This document shows positions 51,810 through 60,463 of a stretch of DNA of 64,000 bases, in pieces (the first letter of the stretch is position 1; each line of letters begins with the position of its first letter). Below the pieces are notes generated by a model. The model was given only the letters and a program-made list of their open reading frames with translations, did no database searches and was not told the origin of the DNA. Both the position numbers and the translations under genes were made by a program. Source of the DNA: Marinilabiliaceae bacterium UBA5488 (GTDB taxonomy: Bacteria > Bacteroidota > Bacteroidia > Bacteroidales > Marinilabiliaceae); NCBI GenBank assembly GCA_002427105.1, contig DIPM01000035.1, positions 62,001 to 126,000 on the forward strand, given 5' to 3'.

Positions 51810-53096
51810 ATGAACTACGACGAAGCTATTAATTTCCTTTTTACACAGCTGCCAATGTATCAGCGCAGCGGTGCTGCTGCCTATAAGGATAACCTTGAGA
51901 ATACTCTGAAGATGGACAGTTATTTTGGTCATCCTCACCTAAAGTTCAGGAGTATTCATGTTGCAGGAACCAACGGGAAAGGCTCTGTTTCGCACCTCTT
52001 GGCTTCGGTACTTCAGGAAGCGGGCTATCGCACAGGGCTCTATACCTCACCTCATTTGGTGGACTTTCGCGAGCGTATTCGTGTTAATGGAGAGATGATT
52101 CCACAAGATAGGGTTGTTGATTTTGTAGAGAAGCATGGTCAATTGATTGATGAGATAGGGCCATCATTTTTTGAAATGACCGTTGCCATGGCTTTCGATT
52201 ATTTTGCCAAAGAGGAAGTTGAGGTGGCTGTTGTTGAAGTTGGTCTGGGCGGCAGGCTCGATTCTACCAATATTATTAATCCTATGCTTAGTGTTATTAC
52301 CAACATTGGGATGGATCATGTTGCAATACTTGGTGACTCTTTGAGGAAAATAGCGAGCGAAAAGGCCGGTATTATAAAGGAAGGGGTGCCTGTAGTTATA
52401 GGAAAGCGCCAGGAGAGTTGCGCCGTAGTGTTTTCAGAGAAGGCTAAGGAACTCAATGCTCCGGTAAGCTGGGCCGGGGATAAGATTCGGGTTGAGCAAA
52501 TAGCCTATGCGAACCGTTATCAGCTAGTCGATACTTTTCGTGAAGAGCAGTTAATTTTCGAGAAAGTTAAGCTGCCCCTAGCGGGTCCTTACCAGTCCGA
52601 AAATCTCGCGACAGTAATCGCCTCGCTTGAAGAGTTGAGAAAGGGGGGCCTTAAGATAGACGATGAAAGTATTCTTAAGGGGATAGAGGGGGTGATAGGA
52701 AATACCGGACTTCAGGGTCGCTGGCAGGTGCTTTCGGATAAGCCTTTGACGATTTGCGATACCGGTCACAACGAAGACGGGATAAGGTCGGTAATGAGTC
52801 AACTGCTTTTAATCCCTGCATCACGGCTACATATTGTAATAGGGATGGTTAGCGATAAGGATGTAGATAATGTCTTGCGTTTGTTTCCCTCAGATGCTAC
52901 ATATTACTTTACCCGTGCATCTATTCCGCGAAGTCTGGCGCCCGAGCTCTTGCGTGATGCTGGAGCCGTGTATGGTCTGAAAGGTAGTGTTTATGCAGAT
53001 GTGAAAAGCGCTATCGCAGCAGCCCGGGAAAATGCTGCAGATAATGATTTGATTTTCATTGGTGGTAGTACCTTTGTTGTGGCAGAAGCTATTTAA
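51810..53096 (+). CDS. folC: Folylpolyglutamate synthase / dihydrofolate synthase
   Basis: 428 residues from the ATG at 51810, which gives the family start MNYDEAINFLFTQLPMYQRS; a TTG at 51771 adds 13 unlikely residues. ATP loop HVAGTNGKGSVSHLLAS, folate/Mur-ligase motifs YTSPHLVDFRERIRVNG, FFEMTVAMAFDYF, VVEVGLGGRLDSTNII, NIGMDHVAILGDSLRKIASEK split over two strands, and the C-terminal TICDTGHNEDGI. It adds glutamate to dihydropteroate and to folates. It is followed by two tRNA-Val genes after 70 bases. Confidence 0.95.
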   Translation: MNYDEAINFLFTQLPMYQRSGAAAYKDNLENTLKMDSYFGHPHLKFRSIHVAGTNGKGSVSHLLASVLQEAGYRTGLYTSPHLVDFRERIRVNGEMIPQDRVVDFVEKHGQLIDEIGPSFFEMTVAMAFDYFAKEEVEVAVVEVGLGGRLDSTNIINPMLSVITNIGMDHVAILGDSLRKIASEKAGIIKEGVPVVIGKRQESCAVVFSEKAKELNAPVSWAGDKIRVEQIAYANRYQLVDTFREEQLIFEKVKLPLAGPYQSENLATVIASLEELRKGGLKIDDESILKGIEGVIGNTGLQGRWQVLSDKPLTICDTGHNEDGIRSVMSQLLLIPASRLHIVIGMVSDKDVDNVLRLFPSDATYYFTRASIPRSLAPELLRDAGAVYGLKGSVYADVKSAIAAARENAADNDLIFIGGSTFVVAEAI

Positions 53097-53109
53097 TTTG
53101 CTGGAAATA

Positions 53110-53141
53110 TTTGGCTGTTGTGCAAAACTCTTCTATATTTG
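53110..53141 (+). promoter_or_regulatory. Promoter for the tRNA-Val pair
   Basis: TTTG (53110-53113), exactly 20 bases, then TATATTTG (53134-53141): a full match to the Bacteroidota -33/-7 consensus. The first tRNA starts 25 bases later. Confidence 0.7.
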
Positions 53142-53166
53142 CAACGCTTTTTACAAAAGGTCATTG

Positions 53167-53241
53167 GGGCGCTTAGCTCAGCTGGTTCAGAGCATCTGGT
53201 TTACACCCAGAGGGTCAGCGGTTCGAATCCGTTAGCGCCCA
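53167..53241 (+). tRNA. tRNA-Val (anticodon TAC), copy 1
   Basis: 75 bases. Acceptor stem GGGCGCT / AGCGCCC, D-arm GCTCAGCTGGTTCAGAGC, anticodon stem TCTGG / CCAGA with loop TTTACAC (anticodon TAC at 53202-53204), T-arm GCGGTTCGAATCCGT, discriminator A. The 3' CCA is not fully encoded (ACCC follows). Confidence 0.95.
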
Positions 53242-53276
53242 CCCGATAATAATAGATATAGGAACAAAGATTTTTA

Positions 53277-53351
53277 GGGCGCTTAGCTCAGCTGGTTCAG
53301 AGCATCTGGTTTACACCCAGAGGGTCAGCGGTTCGAATCCGTTAGCGCCCA
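53277..53351 (+). tRNA. tRNA-Val (anticodon TAC), copy 2
   Basis: Identical over all 75 bases to the copy 110 bases upstream, anticodon at 53312-53314. The 35-base spacer has no promoter match, so both should come from one transcript, which ends at the terminator at 53364. Confidence 0.95.
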
Positions 53352-53363
53352 CCTTTAGAATAT

Positions 53364-53389
53364 AGACCGCTTATGGCGGTCTTTTTTTT
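53364..53389 (+). terminator. Terminator after the tRNA-Val pair
   Basis: Stem AGACCGC / GCGGTCT, 5-base loop, and a T-run to 53389. Confidence 0.85.
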
Positions 53390-53433
53390 GGTGTACAAAT
53401 ACACACTGCCGGGTTGATAATGATATTAAGGAA

Positions 53434-53466
53434 TTGTTTCTTTAATCAAAAATCTTTCTATTTTTG
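53434..53466 (+). promoter_or_regulatory. Putative promoter for rex
   Basis: TTG (53434-53436) and TATTTTTG (53459-53466), 22 bases apart. The rex start is 27 bases past the -7 box. Confidence 0.45.
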
Positions 53467-53493
53467 CATAACAGCATTAAAATCCAGTACGAT

Positions 53494-54171
53494 ATGGGGG
53501 AGGAAAACGTAAAGAAGAAAAACGCTTTAGTGCCGGAGCCGGCATTGCGACGCATGCCATGTTATTTGGCTTACCTAAAACTAGAGCATCGCAAAGGCAG
53601 TCAGTATGTTTCGTCCACCCTGATTGCTCGCGATAATGGTGTTGACCCCACCCAGGTCACTAAGGATTTGTCGTACACCGGAATAAGCGGTAAAACCAGG
53701 GTTGGTTATGAAGTTGAGCCATTGATAGATGCTTTGGAGGATTTTCTCGGCTTCCGTGTGATGGATGAAGCCTATCTTTTCGGTGCCGGGAGTTTGGGCA
53801 CCGCCTTGCTTCACGACCATGGCCTTGTTCAGTATGGTTTGAAAATAGTCGGGGCTTTTGATGTAAATCCTCTTGTTATCGGGCATTCGATAGGAGGCAT
53901 ATCGATTGCTCATATTGATGAATTTGTTAAAAACAAGGATCACGGCATCAAAATAGGTATTTTGACAACCCCGGTTGCGAATGCCCGGGAGGTTGCCAAT
54001 ATGATGGTAGCTAACGGCATTAAGGCCATCTGGAATTTCACGCCTGTGCGTATTACTTCTCCTGAGGGGGTAGTTGTGCAAAACACTTCTCTTTATGCAC
54101 ACCTGGCAGTGATGTTTAACAGACTCAACGCAGCCGGGTCTGATGATTCAGTTGCGCCTGCTAAAAAGTAA
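53494..54171 (+). CDS. rex: Redox-sensing transcriptional repressor Rex
   Basis: 225 residues from the ATG at 53494; an in-frame TTG at 53464 overlaps the promoter box and is rejected. N-terminal winged helix (PALRRMPCYLAYLKLEHRKG, VSSTLIARDNGVDPTQVTKDL) and a Rossmann NAD(H) domain with AYLFGAGSLGTALLHD, then IGILTTPVANAREVANMM and IWNFTPVRI. Rex leaves DNA when NADH rises, turning on fermentation or respiration genes. Its targets cannot be read here, though a Na+-NQR operon 35 kb away is a plausible kind of target. The 3' end overlaps the convergent kinase gene by 11 bases. Confidence 0.95.
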   Translation: MGEENVKKKNALVPEPALRRMPCYLAYLKLEHRKGSQYVSSTLIARDNGVDPTQVTKDLSYTGISGKTRVGYEVEPLIDALEDFLGFRVMDEAYLFGAGSLGTALLHDHGLVQYGLKIVGAFDVNPLVIGHSIGGISIAHIDEFVKNKDHGIKIGILTTPVANAREVANMMVANGIKAIWNFTPVRITSPEGVVVQNTSLYAHLAVMFNRLNAAGSDDSVAPAKK

Positions 54172-55522
54172 GGCTAAAGACTGTTTCCTTTTCAGGTTCG
54201 GAAAAGACGTTGATACTTCCCCCGTGAAGGCGTAGAATTTGTCGCGAAAGACTTAGGCCAATGCCTGAACCTGACTGCTTCGTCGAAAAGAAAGGAATAA
54301 ATATTTTATCCAGCACTTCGGGCAAGATGCCCCTGCCGTTATCTATCACCTGTATTGTGATTTTACCTCTTGTATTTAGAAATGCCCTAAGGTGAATGGC
54401 CGCTTCAGGGCGCCCTTCCAGTGCGTAAATAGCATTTTTGATAAGATTAATCAGCACCTGTTCTATAAGGAGCTCATCCGCCGACAGCTCCAGACTTGGC
54501 GGCTCAACGTTAACAGAAATGCTGATATTATGTGATACAAGCTCCGAGCGGTAAAGCTCATAAACATTATTGAGCAGTCGTGATACAGGGAAAATTTTCA
54601 GATTAGGGGTAGGTATCCTTGTAAGATTACGGTAGGTGTTTACAAAATGAATTAATCCTTCTGTACGCTTATGAATTGTTTGTAATGCGCTGCTTATTTC
54701 AAGGAGTTCTTCGATTTGTTCGCTATCGCTCCCTTTCCCTTGCATAGATTCGATAATTTCAGCCATAAGAGAATTGACAGTCGAGGACAGGGATGAAATA
54801 GGGGTTATGGAATTCATTATTTCATGGGTAAGAACGCGAATAAGCTTTTGCCAGGATTCCATTTCTTTATCGTCGAGCTCGTGCTGTATGTTTTTTATCG
54901 AAACCAGCATTATGTTACGGTTATGAATTTTGAATTCAGTGCCGTAAATTGAAAGCTGCAGCAGGTCTTCCATGTCTCTTATTTTTACAAGGGCGTTTTC
55001 GCCATGCCTGATGGTGAGTAACTTCTGAACCAGTTCGCTGCTATACTCCGCGAGTATCTGAACATTATTCATGTTCCTTATTTGGAAAAGCCTTTTGGTA
55101 GCATTGTTGATAAACTCCACCGAGCCATCGCGCTGATAGGCGATAAGGGCTATTCCTATATGTTGGATTACTGTTTGCAGATAATGATAACTCTCCTCCT
55201 TCTCGGCCCTTACTGTTTGGAAATCCTGAATCACCTCGTTAAGAGTAGTCTTTAATTTATTGAGCGAGGAGTCGTTACTTTCTACCTGAAAAGTACGAGT
55301 GAAGTCGGAATAACGGATGGATTGAAGGAAACTGTTCAACAAGCGGTTGGTCTTGTCAACATGGTTTACCAGCATCACAACCTGAGCTATGGCAACAAGT
55401 GCTACTGCAACCGTCGTGAAGGTCAGTTGCGTTTTGGTCGTTAGATACACAAAGAGAAACAGAGCTCCTGTAAGTAGGATAACTCTGATGACCAAGCCTG
55501 TTCTGAATCTGTTAAAGGCCAT
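54161..55522 (-). CDS. Membrane sensor histidine kinase
   Basis: 453 residues from the ATG at 55522 (a TTG at 55531 adds three). Two membrane helices with a very short loop (about 10-28 and 36-53), so no sizeable periplasmic sensor. Then a HAMP-like/coiled stretch, a PAS-like domain (about 117-215, LIAYQRDGSVEFINNATKRLF), the phosphorylated His in RVLTHEIMNSITPI (His233) and the ATP-binding domain (EQVLINLIKNAIYAL, VIDNGRGI, GSGIGLSLSRQILRLHGG). Its start overlaps the response-regulator gene by 11 bases, so they form a pair. The input signal is unknown. Confidence 0.92.
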   Translation of the reverse strand: MAFNRFRTGLVIRVILLTGALFLFVYLTTKTQLTFTTVAVALVAIAQVVMLVNHVDKTNRLLNSFLQSIRYSDFTRTFQVESNDSSLNKLKTTLNEVIQDFQTVRAEKEESYHYLQTVIQHIGIALIAYQRDGSVEFINNATKRLFQIRNMNNVQILAEYSSELVQKLLTIRHGENALVKIRDMEDLLQLSIYGTEFKIHNRNIMLVSIKNIQHELDDKEMESWQKLIRVLTHEIMNSITPISSLSSTVNSLMAEIIESMQGKGSDSEQIEELLEISSALQTIHKRTEGLIHFVNTYRNLTRIPTPNLKIFPVSRLLNNVYELYRSELVSHNISISVNVEPPSLELSADELLIEQVLINLIKNAIYALEGRPEAAIHLRAFLNTRGKITIQVIDNGRGILPEVLDKIFIPFFSTKQSGSGIGLSLSRQILRLHGGSINVFSEPEKETVFSLTF

Positions 55523-56888
55523 GCTTTTCAAGTCTTCGATATAGTGAGGTCCTGGTTAGGCCTAGTTCGGAAGCTGCTTTGGACACGTTTCCCCGATTCT
55601 GTTTTAATACCTTTTCAATAATCATCTTTTCCACTTCATCCAAATTGTAGGTATCGATATCCAGACCGTCACTTGGTTGAGCCTGGGGGCTCAGCTGGAA
55701 ATCGTGTTCGGATAATGTTGAATCATCGCTCATAATCAATGTACGCTCAATAACGTGCTGAAATTCACGCACGTTGCCCGGCCATGGGTAATCTGTGAGT
55801 TTTTTTATCACTGAAGAGCTGAGCTTGTTTATGTTACGATTGTATTTTTTTGAATATATTTTGATAAAATGTGCTGCTAGCAAAGGTATATCTTCAGGTC
55901 GCTCGCGAAGTGGAGGAAGGTCAATTTCGACGGTATTGATGCGATAGAGTAAGTCCTGCCGAAAACTACCCTCGGCAGCCATCTGCTTGATTCCCATGTT
56001 TGTGGCGCTTATCAAACGAATATCGATGGGAATGACTTTGTTGGCACCAACTCGGGTTACTTCGCGCCGCTCTAAAACTGTAAGCAGTTTAGATTGAAGG
56101 GGATAGGACAAGTTACCTATCTCATCCAGAAAGATTGTCCCTCCCGAGGCCAGTTCAAAGCGCCCCGGACGGTCGGCCTTGGCATCGGTAAAAGCACCCT
56201 TAACATGGCCAAAAAGCTCGCTTTCAAAGAGAGATTCGCTTAAAGCCCCGAGATCCACACTGATAAAAGTCTCCTCGTTGCGGCTCGAAGACCTGTGCAA
56301 AGCCCTTGCTACCAGCTCTTTCCCGGTGCCGTTTTCGCCTACTATAAGGACATTGGCGTCGGTAGGCGCCACCTTGCGTATGGTTCTGAACACTCTTTGC
56401 ATTCCGGGGCTAACCCCGATAAAGTCGGCAAAGGGCTGATCCATTATTGTGTTTATCTCCTTTTGTCTTTCGCGCAGATTGCTGACTTCTTTCTGCGACT
56501 TTTTAAGGCGCATTGCCGACCAAATAGTAGCCAGGAGTTTTTCATTTTGCCAAGGTTTAATAATAAAGTCTGTTGCCCCTGTCTTAATGGCTTTCACGGA
56601 TTTTTCAACATCACCGTAAGCGGTGATAAAAAGTACAATTGCGGCCGGGTCAATTTCCAGGATTTTGTCCAGCCAGTAGAAGCCCTCTTTACCACTAATA
56701 GCGTCTTTGTTGAAATTCATATCAAGCAGGATCACGTCGAAGTCTTCTTCGGAAAGATGCTGAGGTATGCGCTCAGGATCTGTTTCGGTGCGGATAATTT
56801 CACAATGCGGTTTTAATAACATCTTCAGCGCAAAAAGAATGTCTGCGTTATCATCCACAGCCAATATGCGCCCGTTTTTTTCTGCCAT
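55512..56888 (-). CDS. Sigma-54-dependent response regulator (NtrC type)
   Basis: 458 residues. Receiver domain 1-125 with Asp12, Asp13, phospho-acceptor Asp56 and Lys111. AAA+ domain with Walker A GENGTGKE (184-191), the sigma-54 contact loop as GAFTDA (231-236, versus the textbook GAFTGA) and Walker B TIFLDE (251-256), then a Fis-type HTH at the end (NVSKAASELGLTRTSLYRRL). It activates RpoN promoters when phosphorylated by the overlapping kinase. It is divergent from the ABC transporter genes, which are the natural first guess for its targets, but no convincing -24/-12 site was seen there. Confidence 0.94.
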   Translation of the reverse strand: MAEKNGRILAVDDNADILFALKMLLKPHCEIIRTETDPERIPQHLSEEDFDVILLDMNFNKDAISGKEGFYWLDKILEIDPAAIVLFITAYGDVEKSVKAIKTGATDFIIKPWQNEKLLATIWSAMRLKKSQKEVSNLRERQKEINTIMDQPFADFIGVSPGMQRVFRTIRKVAPTDANVLIVGENGTGKELVARALHRSSSRNEETFISVDLGALSESLFESELFGHVKGAFTDAKADRPGRFELASGGTIFLDEIGNLSYPLQSKLLTVLERREVTRVGANKVIPIDIRLISATNMGIKQMAAEGSFRQDLLYRINTVEIDLPPLRERPEDIPLLAAHFIKIYSKKYNRNINKLSSSVIKKLTDYPWPGNVREFQHVIERTLIMSDDSTLSEHDFQLSPQAQPSDGLDIDTYNLDEVEKMIIEKVLKQNRGNVSKAASELGLTRTSLYRRLEKHGL

Positions 56889-57230
56889 AATTTTCCTTTT
56901 GAATTGTCTCTTGCTTCAAATCTACAAAAAATACTATAATAGTTTTTGATAAATGTCCGTCTTCGTGCAATTATTATACCGAAATGGCATAAGTTGCAGT
57001 TAACCAATGTTCTATACTGGATGGCATGATTTGTGAATCTGAAGAAGAAAAAATATTGAATTTTCTATTCAGTTAAGGTATTTAGAAGTTTTTTATTTTT
57101 GAACTTTGTTTATATCGTGGTAGTTGAGCTGCATTTGAAGGATGTTTTGCATATAAGGCTTGAGAAAGAAGGGTACGGTTTCGCTGTCCGAGATCGGGCA
57201 GTGCGTGTACGAAAATGAACGTTTTGGAAT
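56889..57230. other. 342-base divergent intergenic region between the regulator and ABC genes
   Basis: No gene seen. Candidate -7 boxes: minus TAGATTTG (56924 to 56917) for the regulator and plus TATTTTTG (57094-57101) for the transporter, neither with a good -33. A TGGCAT-AAG-TTGCA stretch (56985-56998) recalls a sigma-54 site but its GG-GC gap is 8, not 10. Confidence 0.6.
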
Positions 57231-57920
57231 ATGATTCATACAAGAAATTTGGTAAAGAGCTATCGCAACAAGCTGGTAGAGACGCCTGCGCTTATTAATG
57301 TGAATATTGATATCGGCGATGGGGAGTTTGTTGCTGTTGCAGGTCATTCAGGCAGTGGCAAGACAGCCCTCTTCAACATAATGGGTCTTATGGAGCTGCC
57401 TGATGCGGGCGAGGTTTATTTTATGGGTCGCGAGCTTAGCTCTTTAAGTGAAAAAGCCAGGGAGAAACTTAGAAGAGGCAATATTGGCTATGTGTTCCGT
57501 CAGTTTAATTTGATTGACGAAATGAGCGTATGGGAGAATATTGAGCTTCCTCTTTTATACCTCAAGTTATCACGTAAGGAGCGTAGGCTAATGGTTGAAG
57601 AAGCTCTCGCGCAATTTCAACTTGGCCATATACAGAAATATTATCCTCAACAGCTAACGGGATTGCAACAGCAGACTGTATCGCTTGCCCGTGCATCTGT
57701 GTTTAAGCCTGCCTTGCTGCTGGCCGATGAACCTACGGGTGATATTAATTCCAGTGCCGGGAATGTTGTTATGGACTTTTTGTCAGAGATTAATGATCGC
57801 GGAATTACTGTGGTGGTCTTTACCAATTTGATGCAGGATGCCCATAAGGCTCAGCGCATAATTCAGCTGCATGACGGACACGTTGTAACTGATGCTGCCC
57901 AGATATCTGCTAACCAATAA
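57231..57920 (+). CDS. ABC transporter ATPase, MacB/LolD-like, with eroded motifs
   Basis: 229 residues, MacB/LolD size. Walker A GHSGSGKT (38-45), Q-loop Gln91 and Walker B ALLLADE with Glu167 are intact. The signature reads LTGLQ (142-146) rather than LSGGQ, the D-loop reads GDIN (170-173; usual GNLD) and the H-loop His is replaced by Asn199 (VVFTN). These changes suggest weak or altered ATP hydrolysis. The permease gene starts 15 bases later. No periplasmic adaptor or TolC gene is visible in this window. Confidence 0.88.
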   Translation: MIHTRNLVKSYRNKLVETPALINVNIDIGDGEFVAVAGHSGSGKTALFNIMGLMELPDAGEVYFMGRELSSLSEKAREKLRRGNIGYVFRQFNLIDEMSVWENIELPLLYLKLSRKERRLMVEEALAQFQLGHIQKYYPQQLTGLQQQTVSLARASVFKPALLLADEPTGDINSSAGNVVMDFLSEINDRGITVVVFTNLMQDAHKAQRIIQLHDGHVVTDAAQISANQ

Positions 57921-57935
57921 CAGTCTAAGCAAGAG

Positions 57936-60368
57936 ATGCCCATACTCACATTTATACGTACTTTTTTCAGGAATTTTATTCTGAACAGAGCTTATTCCTT
58001 GCTAACGCTAATCGCGCTCTCGATAGGTATTGCCGTTAGTTTGCTGGTTTTGATTTATGTTTATTACGAGCTTAGTTATGACCGTAACTGGAGTGATTCC
58101 GGGAATATTTACCGGGCATATAGCTTTGGTGATTTGGGAGACGATAAGATTAACAGTGCTTCAACGCCTTCGGTGCTAGGCACTGTACTTGCCCGACAGG
58201 AAGGAGTGGAAGAGGTGACAAGGGTGATCCCCGGAACTCGAAAAGTGGTAAGGGGAGAAGGCATTAAATCTATGGAGTCATCTTTTTTCTATGTAGATTC
58301 TAATTTTTTCGAGGTTTTTGACCTTCCTTTTGTGAGTGGTAACAAAGATGATTTCAAAAGGCCTGATGCTATTGTTATTAGCTTGTCAACATCTCAAAGG
58401 TTATTTGGAGAAAGAAATCCAATAGGAGAAACTTTGGGGACTCAGCTGGGAGTGGAATATGTAATTGTGGGAGTGGTCGGAGACTTTCCCGGCAATTCGC
58501 ATCTTTCATTTGATTTTGCGGCAAATTGGTGCTCTCTCGAACTGCTCTTACGCCGGCGCCGTGATTTGCCTCAGGCTGCTATGCTTGACAATTGGCTTTA
58601 CCTTAATACTTATACTTACCTTAAACTTGCCGAAGGTGTGGGAGAAGAGGCCTTTGACAAGCTGCTCGCGGAGGCCCGGCACAAACTGGATTCCAGTATT
58701 GTTAGCTCCTATATTTCTCAACAGGAAGACCCCGGGCGTGTATCTTTGAATATTGGAATTCAGCCCATTCATGATATTCATCTTTTTTCTGAGCTGGAGA
58801 ATGAGTTAAAACCGCCAACAAGCCCTCTTTATGTCAAGGTGTTTACTATCATATTGCTTTTTGTTTTGTTGATGACGGCCCTTAATTTTATCAACCTTAC
58901 TACTGCGAAAGCATCACGCCGCTATAAGGAGGTGGCTGTTCGTAAATACTTCGGGGCGGGGCGTCGCAAGCTGATTTATCAATTCCTGATTGAAGCTATA
59001 GTTTATTCACTTATTGCCACTTTTGTGGCTTTGGTAATGGTAGAACTTTTGTTGCCCGCTTTTAACAGGGTTTTTGATATTGAAATTAGCTCTGCCGGAT
59101 TTATTAAGCAGCCCGATACGATATGGATTTTGGTGCTGACGATGTTATTGGGTATTACAGCAGGTGCTTATCCGGCTGTCTTTTTCAGTGGCTTAAAGCC
59201 CCAGGTAGCGATTAAGGGGTCGATGAAGGTTAAGCGCTGGGGCGTAGTTTTACGCGGTTTGCTGGTATCCTTTCAGGTTGGTCTGACTGCATGTCTTTTG
59301 GTCTTAAGCTTTGGTATGTATAAGCAGCTTGCTTTTTTAAGAAGTGCTGAGCATGGTTTCAACTCTGATAATGCTGTTGTCGTGGATTTGGACTCAAGCG
59401 AGGAGGATGCCTTGGAGCAGTTTGTCGTGAAGCTTGAGAGCCTGGAGGAACTAGCCTTTTACGGGAGGGGAGTTTATGTTCCGGGCGATGATCCGGGTCT
59501 TGTGTCATTCAGGCGTTCTGACGACAGCACCCAGGTCCTTTTGTTAGCTATGAATCATATAGATGAGGGCTATCTTGATGCCTTGGGTGCCGAGTTGCAG
59601 GCGGGCAGACGCATTGATGCTGCTAAGAATAATGAATTTAGGCAGGAAGCACTAATTAATGAGGCAGCTGCGGATTTTTTGGGCTTTAGCGCCAAGGATA
59701 CAATGAGCTTAGAGCTTGTAGGAGGTCGTAGTTCTGATGATATTCAGGTGTTCGATATAGTGGGAGTCGTTGCTAATATTTCTCATACGGGAATCAAGAA
59801 TAGTGACCGGCCAATGATATTTCTTTATGATGATAATACTCAGGATGTGAGGTATGTAGTAATACGTTTTAAAGAGGGCATGAGTGCCTCCGGAGTAGAG
59901 GCCTTAACTTTGCTATGGGGTAATACCGTGTCTGATATGCATATAGAATTGTCTTATCTCAACGAAATTAAGGAGGGCTTTTATAAGGATGATAAGCGTT
60001 TTTCCCAAATTTCGCTGATGTTTGGACTGGTAGCCTTGCTTCTTACTGCATTCAGCATAATAAGTATGGCTGCATTTGAGGTACAATATTATAGGAAGAA
60101 TATTTTTATTCGCAGCATAATGGCAGCTCCCTTCCGAAATTTGCTGCTCTATGGTTTGCGAAACTTTTGCCTCTATGTTGCTTTGGGAATTGCGGCAGCA
60201 ATTCCTGTTTCCGATTTTTTGCTGCATTTATGGTTGGATGACTATTTGAAATCATTCAATGTTAGCCTTTATGTTTTTATAATTCCCTTAGCAAGTATGC
60301 TACTGATATCGTTGTTTGCAGGCTTTCTTACCGCTAGCAGGGAAATAAAACGCGAACTATATTCTTAA
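57936..60368 (+). CDS. ABC transporter permease, MacB-PCD/FtsX type
   Basis: 810 residues. One N-terminal helix (about 18-42, SLLTLIALSIGIAVSLLVLIY), a large periplasmic MacB core domain (ELSYDRNWSDSGNIYRAY, FFYVDSNFFEVFDLPF, VVGDFPGNSHLSFDF), an FtsX block of three helices (about 300-440), a second periplasmic domain, and a final three-helix FtsX block (about 690-800). This ~800-residue layout, duplicated and with the ELSYDR start, is common in Bacteroidota. Such type VII transporters transmit force across the membrane rather than always moving cargo. It pairs with the preceding ATPase; cargo unknown. Confidence 0.9.
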   Translation: MPILTFIRTFFRNFILNRAYSLLTLIALSIGIAVSLLVLIYVYYELSYDRNWSDSGNIYRAYSFGDLGDDKINSASTPSVLGTVLARQEGVEEVTRVIPGTRKVVRGEGIKSMESSFFYVDSNFFEVFDLPFVSGNKDDFKRPDAIVISLSTSQRLFGERNPIGETLGTQLGVEYVIVGVVGDFPGNSHLSFDFAANWCSLELLLRRRRDLPQAAMLDNWLYLNTYTYLKLAEGVGEEAFDKLLAEARHKLDSSIVSSYISQQEDPGRVSLNIGIQPIHDIHLFSELENELKPPTSPLYVKVFTIILLFVLLMTALNFINLTTAKASRRYKEVAVRKYFGAGRRKLIYQFLIEAIVYSLIATFVALVMVELLLPAFNRVFDIEISSAGFIKQPDTIWILVLTMLLGITAGAYPAVFFSGLKPQVAIKGSMKVKRWGVVLRGLLVSFQVGLTACLLVLSFGMYKQLAFLRSAEHGFNSDNAVVVDLDSSEEDALEQFVVKLESLEELAFYGRGVYVPGDDPGLVSFRRSDDSTQVLLLAMNHIDEGYLDALGAELQAGRRIDAAKNNEFRQEALINEAAADFLGFSAKDTMSLELVGGRSSDDIQVFDIVGVVANISHTGIKNSDRPMIFLYDDNTQDVRYVVIRFKEGMSASGVEALTLLWGNTVSDMHIELSYLNEIKEGFYKDDKRFSQISLMFGLVALLLTAFSIISMAAFEVQYYRKNIFIRSIMAAPFRNLLLYGLRNFCLYVALGIAAAIPVSDFLLHLWLDDYLKSFNVSLYVFIIPLASMLLISLFAGFLTASREIKRELYS

Positions 60369-60401
60369 GCCTTGGACAATAGGTTTTAGAAAAATTTTGA
60401 A

Positions 60402-60409
60402 TATATTTG
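60402..60409 (+). promoter_or_regulatory. Putative -7 box for secDF
   Basis: TATATTTG matches TAnnTTTG, 54 bases before the start codon; no good -33 seen. Confidence 0.35.
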
Positions 60410-60463
60410 CGCGATTGTGAAAAGCAGTGAAAAACGTTTGTGAAAAGATAAAATATTAATCAG

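Noticed and set aside
53167..53351. tRNA-Val pair as attachment site of an integrated element
   Set aside because: No integrase gene and no element between or beside the copies; the flanks are folC and rex, both core genes.
53581..54102. 173-codon minus-strand frame inside rex
   Set aside because: Antisense to the conserved Rex DNA-binding and NAD domains; no recognisable protein features.
56295..56816. 173-codon plus-strand frame inside the sigma-54 regulator gene
   Set aside because: It is antisense to conserved receiver and AAA+ motifs and starts without promoter or ribosome-site signals.
55512..56888. GAFTDA in place of GAFTGA in the regulator as a loss-of-function sign
   Set aside because: GAFTDA is, as far as I recall, common in Bacteroidota members of this family, and all other AAA+ motifs are intact.
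56985..56998. Possible sigma-54 promoter (TGGCAT...TTGCA) ahead of the ABC transporter genes
   Set aside because: The GG-to-GC gap is 8 bases, not the required 10. Another GG-N10-GC pair near 57170 matches poorly elsewhere.
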